A stretch of 64,000 nt of DNA. Origin: Dastarcus helophoroides (Eukaryota; Arthropoda; Insecta; Coleoptera; Bothrideridae). The stretch is from assembly GCA_028583605.1 (NCBI GenBank), contig CM053326.1, forward strand, positions 38,099,931 to 38,163,930. The letters are read 5' to 3'. The position numbers and the translations under genes are program-made. The notes below the pieces were generated by a model. The model made no database searches and had not been told where the DNA came from. It was given only the letters and a program-made list of their open reading frames with translations. Below are positions 56,190 to 64,000 of the stretch, one piece after another. Every line of letters starts with the position of its first letter. The first letter of the stretch is position 1.

Positions 56190-57740
56190 AAAATTTTTGA
56201 AAGTTGAAATCGAAGATCAAAATTTTTATAATAATCTAAAATTTAGAAAAATTTATATTTAAAAAAAGATAGAAATATTGAAAAAACTGGAAACTGCGAA
56301 ATTTCAATTTTTTAATATAAGTGCCAACATTTTCAAAATAACTCAAAATTTTTAAGTTGGATTTAAAAATAAAATGGAATTTCAAAAATGTCGAATCAAA
56401 ATATTCAAAAAGGCAAAATTTTCAGAAAAAATTAAATCTGGAACAAATCATAAGCAAAATTTTCAATACGTCGAAGTTTTCCATAGTAGTTTTTCAAAAG
56501 TTAAAGTTTTTGAAAGTTGAAATCAAAGAGCAAGATTTTTATAATAATCTAAAATTTAAGAAAGAGTCAAAGGATGGAAATATTGAAAAAACTGGAAACT
56601 GCGAAATTTCAATTTTTTTAATATAAGTGCCAACATTTTCAAAAAAACTCAACATTTTTAAGTTGGATTTAAAAATAAAATGGAATTTAAAAAATATCGA
56701 ATCAAAATATTCAAAAAGGCAAAATTTTCAAAAAAAAAATTAAATTTGGAAAAAAATCATAAGCAAAAATTTTCAATACGTCGAAATTTTCCATAGTAAA
56801 GTTTTTCAAAAGTTAAAATTTTTTAAAGTTGAAATCGAAGACCAAGATTTTTATAATAATCTAAAATTTAAGAAAGAGACAAAGGATGGAAATATTAAAA
56901 AACCTGGAAACTGCGAAATTTCAACTTTTTTAATATAAGTGCCAACATTTTCAAAAAAACTCAAAATTTTTAAGTTGGATTTAAAAATAAAATGGAATTT
57001 CAAAAATGTCGAAATAAAATATTCAAAAAGGCAAAACTTTAAAAAAAATTAAATCTGGAAAAAAATCATAAGCAAAAATTTTCAATACGTCGAAATTTTC
57101 CAGAGTAAGGTTTTCCAAAAGTTAAAATTTTTGAAAGTTGAAATCGAAGAGCAAGATTTTTATAATAATCTAAAATTTAAGAAAAAGTCAAAGGATAGAA
57201 ATATTGAAAAAACTGGAAATTGTGAAATTTTCAATAGAAGTGCCAACATTTTCAAAAAAATTCAAAACTTTCAAGTTGGATTTAAAAATAAAAGGGAATT
57301 TTAAAAATGTCGAATCAAAATATTCGAAAATGCAAAATTTCCAAAAAATTTAATCCGGAAAAAAATCATAAGCAAAAATTTTCAATACGTCGAAATTTTC
57401 CCTAGTAAAATGTTTCAAAATTTAAAATTTTTGAAAACTGAAATCGAAGATCAAAATTTTTGTAATAATCTAAAATTTAAGAAAAAGTCATATTTAAAAA
57501 AAGATAAAAATGTTGAAAAAACTCTAAACTGTAAATTTGACATTCTCAATAGAAGTGCCAACATGTTCAAAAAAATTCAAAATTTTCAAGTTGGATTTAA
57601 AAATAAAATGGAATTTCAAAAATGTCGAATCAATAAAAGAAAATCAAAATATTCAAAAAGACAAAATTTCCAAAAAAAATTAAATCTGGAAAAAAGACTA
57701 AATTTCGAAAAAATCGAAAATTTAAAAATAAATAGAAATA
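56190..57740. repeat. Tandem array inside the hAT-like element, period about 306 bp
   Basis: Five copies, anchored by GTTGAAATCGAAGA (or its close variants) at 56213, 56516, 56828, 57137 and about 57437. Each contains TTTTATAATAATCTAAAATT, AAGTGCCAACATTTTCAAAA, AAGTTGGATTTAAAAATAAA and CATAAGCAAAA(A)TTTTCAA. Non-coding: the purine-rich plus strand gives long chance frames such as 57410-57754. Confidence 0.9.
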
Positions 57741-58593
57741 TTCAAAAAAGGTGACATTTTTCAAAATAAGTTGAAATTTTGAAAAAAGTGTGGATATTTT
57801 TAAAAAAAGTGGAAACATTTAAAAAAGTCGCGGTTTTCCAAAAAGTTATAACTTCGAATAAAAGTCGATATTTTCGAAACTTAACATTTTCAAAATAAAG
57901 TAGTAGGTTAAATCTTTCAAATATAGTGGAAATTAAAAAAAAAGATCATTTTTTTGAATGGGTAGGTCAAATCTTTTAAATATGGTGGAAATTAAAAAAA
58001 CAAGATCATTTTTTTTAAATCGCAATTTTTAAACGTCAAAATTTTGAAGAAAGTTGAAATGATTTAAAAGAGCAAAAAAGAGTTGAATTTTAAAAAAGTC
58101 AGAACTTTTAAAAGGTCGAAAATTCGAGAATCGAAATGTTCAAAGTCGACATTTATGGAAAACTGATATATTCAAAAAAGCAGAATTCTTAGAAGAATAT
58201 CGAAATTTATAACAAAATAAAAATTTCGAGAAAAAGGCGAAATATTGAAAAAATCAAAATTGTCAAAAAAGCTCAATTATGAAATGAACATTTTCAAAAC
58301 ATTTAAAATTTTAAAAGTATTTAAATTTTGGAAAATAACGTCGAAGTGTTTCTTCTTAAGTTGAAATTTTAAAACGTAGCAAATTTATAATTTTTAACAG
58401 TACTAATTCATAGTATTTTAAAAGAGTCGAAATTTCGAGGAAAGTTTGAAATTGTGAGAAAAAATTAAGATTTTCAAAAAAAAAGAAAAACTTATTATGG
58501 GCATTTTGAAGAGCTGCATCATTGAAGAAAATTTACAGCACGGCCCTGTATGACATTTATACTTTTAATTCATTGGCTAAATTTTAATAAATA

Positions 58594-58705
58594 TTGAAAT
58601 ACAAAACTTGTCCCCTGAAGCCAAGAAATATTAAAAAACACAACAGAGGTTGCTCCAAGAACGCGTTTCAACAGCCAAGTTATCATCTGAAGAGAGATAC
58701 TGAAT
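58594..58705. repeat. Single arm of palindromic repeat family P
   Basis: Starts TTGAAATACAAAACTTGTCC and proceeds through AACACAACAGAGGTTGCTCC to ACGCGTTTCAACAGCCAAGT and ends at the family centre. It lies 38 bp outside the right target duplication of the hAT-like element. Its minus-strand hammerhead core is degraded (CTTCAGA, and TGAAAC after a weakened stem II). Confidence 0.75.
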
Positions 58706-60185
58706 AAATATATTTAAAATTAAGTGTTTAAATGCCAGTTAATTCATAAGCTTCGTTTTACTCGCTTTATTGTTTTTTTTTAGAGCTTTTATCATCACAC
58801 TTGCTCCTAAACTTGAACTCAAGTAAAGTCTACAAATACTTGCTCTCCAAAAAATAAATCTATCGATTGAATTGATGAGTTTACATTGTTTTTTTTTTAT
58901 TATTTGCAGATTTATATTAAAATATTAAAAGGATTCCACCTTAATTTGGTTGGTAAGTTCATTGATGGCCTGCCTACAAAAAATTAATGATGATATAAAG
59001 CAATAAGCCTAATGATACATCAAAAAACTCAAAACTTCAACACTCAGCCTGGTATAATTCCGACGACGGGCTACTGTTTTATATAGAAATATAATGAAAA
59101 ATAGCAAATTATCCCGTGTGCGGGTAATCTCACGGCATCAAAGGCCCTATATCTAAGCCAAATTTCAAGCCTAATTTAAAACGTTGCCCACCGGACGAAA
59201 TCCGTCGGCTACTTTGAACCATAATTAGCGAAGGCGTGCTATCATTTACCTAATTATAAAGGGTAGGTGAGAAAAAATGTGCGTTTTTGACCCATTGTTC
59301 ACCGCTCATGTATAAGTAACACCATTTTCAATAACGAAGCAAATTTTGTCCAAAATTCCTCCATAACACTGTATAAAAACTTCAATGAATGACGGAAATT
59401 CAATGACCGGAAAACTGACTTGAATTTGATCAATTTTTATTGGTCTTTTTCGTGGATTAGAAGAAAGAAGCTTTTGCCCCGTTTTTATCAGAAAATAAAT
59501 GTCTTATTGCATCAAATTTATGTACAATATATACAGCCTTATAAAGAGCATAATTTACGACAAAACTGGTACGAACAAATTAGTTTTCGTCGTAACGACC
59601 TTTACGTGGAGACAAAGCAAGTTAAATATCCAGTATCACACAGTTGTCAATGAAAGCAATTAGAGAATACACGCACGAAATTATCAGTTCGTTTTGCTTC
59701 TGTCGTTTACCCACGGTCTCAGGTAATTGTCTCCAATTTGCGAGTAATTTCTCACGTAGAAAGTCGCTTGCGTGTCGCAGTCCAAGGGTTATATTTTGGG
59801 GTAGCTATTTTTAATTTTATCTATTAGTTTGAAACCCCACGTTTTATTATATCATCGGTGATCCCAAACAACAACCGTCAATTAGTTTGAAGAGCTACGG
59901 AAGTGTTGAATAAAAATTTCAATTACAGTACTCTATCCCATCGCACAAGGGGCGGGATTTTAAGTTAAGTGCAAAAAGTTCACTGTGAAATTAAGGAGCA
60001 CATAATGTAACGGGGGCCAGTTCTTGACTTGGCATGCAAACCTCGGTGGTTACAGTAACTTGAGTCGCATAATAATTTTCCTAATTGGCCACCATCGAGT
60101 ACTTCTTTTTACGTTAATATGAGACTAACAAAATGCCGATCTGCTTCTGTTTTAAGAAGAAAGCAACAATTATATTTCTTTTGTT
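58706..60185. other. Unassigned interval
   Basis: No domain-bearing frame. The 77-codon frame at 59420-59653 has no recognised homology. GC-richer spots lie near 59100-59240 and 59930-60030 without interpretation. Confidence 0.3.
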
Positions 60186-60310
60186 AAAATCCTACAGCTA
60201 TAATTTCGTGAAAAAAACCAAGAAGTGTATCAATTTCGTTGTTAAGAGGCGAGAGTATACCTTAAAAGACGCTTATTTAAAAATATTAAATATTGCTATA
60301 GTTAAAAGGC
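60186..60310 (+). repeat. 125-bp dispersed repeat, copy 2
   Basis: Matches 44143-44268 in opposite orientation, from CTACAGCTATAATTTC to CTATAGTTAAAAGGCG. It keeps the frame with NFVVKRREYTLKDAYLKILN. Here it lies in intergenic DNA and is part of a short open frame starting at 60133. Confidence 0.7.
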
Positions 60311-60650
60311 GATTTCCGTTTCATTTTATGGTTGATAAACAGAAAAATGTATGTGTCTCCTTGGATATGAATTGCTGCTCGAAAGTTATTTAGGAATAAC
60401 ATGAAAAAAATACTTTGTGCCTCAGTCATTAGCCCATTAATTTGAACCCTGTGAACGGAAGGCCTTTTATAGGTTTAGTCCACTCGCAAAGGGCAACCCC
60501 ATTATGCTTTCAAAGCACGGCGAGTAGAATGCGGAAACAAGGATAGATGGCGATGAACCGCCTTCTTAAAAAAGGATAGGTTGTAATTTTGGGGTAAATT
60601 CCTTTCGCTAAAAAGTTCCATAAGTTGGAACTTCTATAGAAAAAAGAGTC

Positions 60651-62308
60651 TCAATAGACAGAAGTCCTCACTGTGTCAAGCTGGACCGCACAAGAATTTG
60701 CTGGCTCCGACTGTCTAGTATGCCTCAAGAATCTTGCCCTTGGAGGAATCAATCCTATTAGTTCCCGCGAGCATCTTCCATGGTAGTACTTTGTAGAGTC
60801 ACCAACCATACGCCTGTGCTCTAGTGTTTCGAGAGAATCGGTCAGACTATTTCTTAGGCGAATCGCTCTTCTTTGAATTGAATCCAAGAGAGCTAAAGTG
60901 TGCTTTGGGACTGAACTCCAAACAGGAAAACAGTATTCTAGTGTTGGCCCAACTTGAGCTTTGTATAGTGATAATAGCTGATGAGATGTAAAGTACTTTT
61001 TAGCTCTAAAAAGAAAGCCTAGCTTCTGAGAGGCAGATTTAGCAATGGCGCGCACATGATCGTCCCAAGAGAAGTTAATGCCTGCATTCACTCCTAGGAT
61101 AGATAGATTAGATATCATCGGGAGGATTTTACCGTCCATTAGTATATTTGTTGCATTATTTCTTGATGTTTTCGTAGAGAAAACCGCGGCCTGAGTTTTT
61201 GAAGCGTTGAAGTCGATTAAATTGTTTTTACCCCATTCAAGAATATTCTCGAGATACCGATTAATTGTCTGTATTTGCTGTTCCCTTAGTCGATCTGAAG
61301 CAGCGATAGATAATGGTTTGTCGGGAAAAAAAGATGACACAAGGTTACTATCATCTACGTAGCTGTATATAGGATTGGCAGTTGAAGCTAAGAGATCGTT
61401 TATGTGTAACAAAAATAGAGTAGGAGACAGAACAGGCCCCTGAGGCACCCCTGCGTTAATCGCAAATGTCTCGGATGAGATGCCATCGACGACGACCTGA
61501 AGAGATCTGTCAGCGAGAAAATTGGATATCAAATGAGAGAGACCGGAAGGAAGACCATAAGATGTTAATTTGGCAAGAAGAGATCGGTGCCAGACTCTAT
61601 CAAAAGCCTTTGAGTTATCCAATGCCACAATCCTAGCCTCACCATGTTTTTTCATAGCTGAGTTACAGATATAAGTAATATATACCAATAGATCGCCAGT
61701 GGAAGGTTGTTGTCTAAAACCATATAGCCTGTCGGAGATGATTCTATTTTTCTCAAGATATCTGCGAATCTTGATGTTGATAACCTTTTCCATTACTTTA
61801 CATAAAACCGGTAACAAAGATATAGGGCGATAGTTGTTAGCCAGATTCCTATTTCCCTTTTTATGGACAGGCTGCACTCTAGCAGATTTCCAGATGTTAG
61901 GGAATACACCTTTGTTGTAAGAGAATGTGAACAATTTGCTTAGGCCAGGAGTCAACTCTGGGGCGCACTTTTTAAGAACAATAGCGTGAATACATCAAGG
62001 CCAGAAGCTTTCGAGTTGTCGAGCTCGAGGAGAATCTCCCTGATTGTGCGTTGTCTGAAAACAACTTCCGGCATCGAAGTGCCATCCATAGGAAGAATAG
62101 GGGGTTCTGCGTTTCGAAAATCAAGATTGGAATTTTCAGCAAACATGAAGACTAACATGTCAGCCTTTTCCTTGGAGGTAGTAGCAATATTGCTATTTTC
62201 ATCGAGTAAAGGTGGAAAATTTGAAGATCTAAAATTCCTTTCAATCGACTTTGCAAATCCCCAAAAGGATCTGGAACCGTTCGGACAGTTGATAAGCCTC
62301 TGGTGCAT
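60651..62308 (-). pseudogene. LINE reverse transcriptase
   Basis: From 62308: RSFWGFAKSIERNFRSSNFP and RTIREILLELDNSKASGLDV in one frame, then from 61955 a 434-codon frame with NNYRPISLLPVLCKVMEKVI, YGFRQQPSTGDLL, IVALDNSKAFDRVWHRSLLA (motif A), INAGVPQGPVLSPTLFLLHI (motif B), YSYVDDSNLV (motif C, YVDD), LGVNAGINFSWDDH, EYCFPVWSS and SLTDSLETLEHRRMVGDSTK. Catalytic aspartates in motifs A and C are present. One frameshift falls near 61955, and the frame ends early at 60651. It belongs to the Jockey/I group of LINEs by general motif style. Confidence 0.88.
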
Positions 62309-62699
62309 TTTACGATCGAAATCACCTTTTGCCTCGTCAATAACCTGTTTACAAGAATTTCGTACATCTACAAATATGGTCCGAGTCTCGACTGAGGGAT
62401 TATTTCGTCAGCGTCGATATGCGCGATTTTTGCAGGATACAGCCCGAGCACATTTTTTACTGAATCAAGATTTACTGGAGGCAGACTTCTTTTGGGAGTG
62501 GGGAATTGAGCATTCCATACCAATCAGGATAGTTTCCGTGATGGATTCGGCGACTAAGGAAGCGTTGTCTGAGTCAAAGCAGACTTCCTGCCATGGGAAA
62601 GATGCAAAGAAGTCTCTTAATTTTTCCCAGTTTGCAGAGTTAAAGTCTCAAACCCTGCGGCACTGCGTCTGGAAAGGAGGTGGTATATAAAGCGAGCGA

Positions 62700-63465
62700 G
62701 AGGCTTCTACAAGCTTGTGAATTTCTAAGCGGAAATGTCACACGAATTTGGTGAATTTGTAAGGAAAAGGTCGAGTAAATTAGGTTGATGGGTATCTACA
62801 TCATGAATTCTTGTGGGTTCCTCAACTAATTGCGATAGTCCACAAGTGATATTGAAAGGCTCTGCCACCCTTCCCGCGTCGTCAGTTCGAAAAGAAAACC
62901 TTAACCAGGGGATGTGGTGTAGGTTAAAGTCACCGAGAAAGACAACCTTGGCTTTTGGATAATTCGTCTGTAAGTGATCAAAGGTTACGGAAAGATAAGA
63001 GAAGAGCTATCTGTATGAGGGATCGTTTGGAGACAAATAAGGTGAACATTACTTCGTTTTTAGAGCAGATTTTCAGCCAAATCAAATCACGACCAGTGCT
63101 TCTTCTCGTTGACAGGACAGGTCGCTTCGCGTAAAAGCACAAATTCCTCTCTTGTGTCGACATTTTTTGTGCAAGTCGTAGTTAGGGCAAAGTAAATGGG
63201 CTGTATCGATGGATGGGGAGACTTGGGTTTCTGTCAGAGGCAGCACATGTGGTCTTTCATGGTTTTGATGAACCGAGTTTAGATTTGAGTTTTGACCCCG
63301 AATGTTACAGAATTGAATTTTGAATGAATTGTTTGAAAGAAACTTGGCCCGTGGTACATTAAAATTTTCCGCCGATTTTGGATTCCCTCCTACACCCTCC
63401 ACCCGGACATCTGAACGGGAGGGTAGTTTACGTCCGGAATTTTTTGCACGAAGAGAATCCATCAT
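62700..63465 (-). pseudogene. LINE apurinic-type endonuclease
   Basis: This domain nicks target DNA. The frame from ATG at 63465 reads IQFCNIRGQNSNLNSVHQNH (the N..R.L block), LPLTETQVSPSIDTAHLLCP (with the catalytic glutamate) and KRGICAFTRSDLSCQREEAL. After frameshifts the minus strand gives DLIWLKICSK, then AKVVFLGDFNLHHIPW (GDFN..H motif), DTHQPNLLDLFLTN and WFSKK-type linker sequence. At least two frameshifts separate the parts. The plus-strand frame at 61986-62690 is antisense to this region and to the RT start. Confidence 0.8.
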
Positions 63466-63774
63466 CTTTGTTTTTAATAATTAGAAGAAAAAAAATGGGA
63501 GTAGATGAAAAAAGGAAATAGACAGGTTGAGGAAAGAAGAATAGCAGAAACCAACTCACGTGTCAGAGACGGAAACATGATGTAAGCATCATTTCACCGC
63601 CTCCTAGTGATACGTGGGGTGGTACTACCTCGGACGACTGAAAGTTCCAGTCTACCACCTTCCGCCTAATAAAGATGAAAAATTGGAAAAAATTGTGCTG
63701 TTTTTTGAATTTTTTAAAGTACTGTTACCAAACGAAAACACTGTGGAATGAACATTTTTGATTCAAAACAAAAG

Positions 63775-63885
63775 AGAACGATAAATTAGTATGTCAACCA
63801 TCATACTTTTCCGAAACTTTCGAACTCTTCCGAAATTAAATGACACAACAGGCAAGATAGTTCAGACAGAAAGAGCACAGTAACT
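63775..63885 (-). repeat. Diverged copy of the PLE tandem unit
   Basis: TTAGTATGTCAACCATCATA ... CGAAACTTTCGAACTCTTC ... AGTTCAGACAGAAAGAGCAC ... AGTAACTCA follows the order of the PLE unit (CAGTATGTCCACCATACC ... GCGAAACTCTTC ... GTTTAGACAGAAGAGCAC ... GGTAACTCA) but with many substitutions. It is probably from an older related element. Confidence 0.5.
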
Positions 63886-64000
63886 CATAAAACTGAATGG
63901 TCTGATAAGCAGCGTGATGTGCATGGTGGTTTTAAAATAATAATGATATGTTCTTCAGTGAACCAAAAGTGTATTCACTAAAAAATTATTTTTTCCGTCA

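Larger units (their letters stand above)
53449..58556. mobile_element. Non-autonomous hAT-like element, 5.1 kb, perfect target duplication
   Basis: The element proper is 53457-58548. The left end is CAGGGCCGTGCCGTGC. The right end in reverse complement is CAGGGCCGTGCTGTAAA. Flanks TATGACAT (53449-53456) and TATGACAT (58549-58556) are identical 8-bp duplications. No transposase is encoded. Near the left end it carries a tandem dimer with hammerhead ribozymes (53674-54407). The rest is AT-rich with a 306-bp tandem array (56190-57740). The perfect flanks suggest this is the youngest of the hAT-like insertions here. Confidence 0.9.
60430..63650 (-). mobile_element. LINE with endonuclease and reverse transcriptase
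   Basis: A near-complete non-LTR retrotransposon on the minus strand: short 5' leader (about 63650-63466), endonuclease (63465-about 62700), linker, reverse transcriptase (about 62308-60651) and 3' untranslated region to about 60430 with CACTCGC/TTTGCGAGTGGA. It is frameshifted at several points. The fragment at 11720-12240 belongs to the same family. No ORF1-like gag frame was seen. Confidence 0.85.

Noticed and set aside
57410..57754. 114-codon forward frame
   Set aside because: Part of the 306-bp tandem array with purine-rich low-complexity sequence. Other copies have stops.
58594..58705. Active hammerhead in the family P arm at 58.6 kb
   Set aside because: The CUGANGA box reads CTTCAGA and stem II is weakened, so this copy is scored as degraded.
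61986..62690. 234-codon forward frame
   Set aside because: It is antisense to the LINE endonuclease and RT region, whose minus-strand motifs (GDFN, SKASGLD) are recognisable. The forward frame shows no domain.

Overview
This is an AT-rich eukaryotic window. The DNA transposons, LINE types, a Penelope-like element and GT-AG splice signals suggest an arthropod, most likely an insect, but nothing in it fixes the species. I see no operons and no complete conserved host gene. Almost everything recognisable is mobile DNA, much of it nested. The best host-gene candidates are a small two-exon reading frame at 15699-16073, a broken C2H2 zinc-finger segment near 19.2-19.5 kb and a multi-pass membrane-protein-like frame at 52760-53113.

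Layout from the left. A 2.45 kb foldback palindrome lies at 185-2638. A Tc1/mariner-superfamily transposase (5.49-10.02 kb) has been split by two later insertions, one with a hAT-like end. A LINE 3' fragment lies at 11.7 kb, a 560-bp tandem dimer at 13.9-15.0 kb, the two-exon candidate at 15.7-16.1 kb, a pogo/Tigger-like transposase relic at 18 kb and zinc fingers at 19.3 kb. A 4.3 kb non-autonomous hAT-like element occupies 22078-26390 and contains 555-bp tandem repeats. A dead mariner lies at 28.76-29.59 kb. From 29.6 to 39.9 kb there are several pieces of one Penelope-like element (PLE) family. The largest, on the minus strand at 35.1-39.9 kb, has a 5'-truncated LINE inserted between its reverse transcriptase and its GIY-YIG endonuclease. 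A minus-strand RTE-type LINE (43.86-49.74 kb) is split by a second hAT-like element (45009-48844). A third hAT-like element (53457-58548) has a perfect 8-bp target duplication. A minus-strand LINE with endonuclease and reverse transcriptase fills 60.4-63.65 kb.

The most interesting signal is RNA-level. Three unrelated repeat families carry hammerhead self-cleaving ribozyme folds. (1) The PLE terminal repeats carry a minimal type I hammerhead, with a compensatory stem I change between copies. (2) A short palindromic repeat scattered through the window carries a hammerhead-like core. (3) A tandem dimer of a roughly 377-bp unit, inside the third hAT-like element at 53674-54407, carries an almost textbook type I hammerhead in each unit. 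Its monomer size, dimer layout and ribozyme type match the small circular 'retrozyme' RNAs known from other organisms. In all three families the stem III strand is a short self-complementary palindrome (ACGU, ACGCGU, ACCGGU), which suggests they cleave as dimers.

The hAT-like bodies at 22-26, 45-48.8 and 54.4-58.5 kb, and the block at 6.7-9.1 kb, share a monotonous AT-rich vocabulary (runs of AAATTTCGA and AAATTTTGAAA type). Most of these blocks contain internal tandem repeats. They account for most of the random-looking short reading frames in the window.
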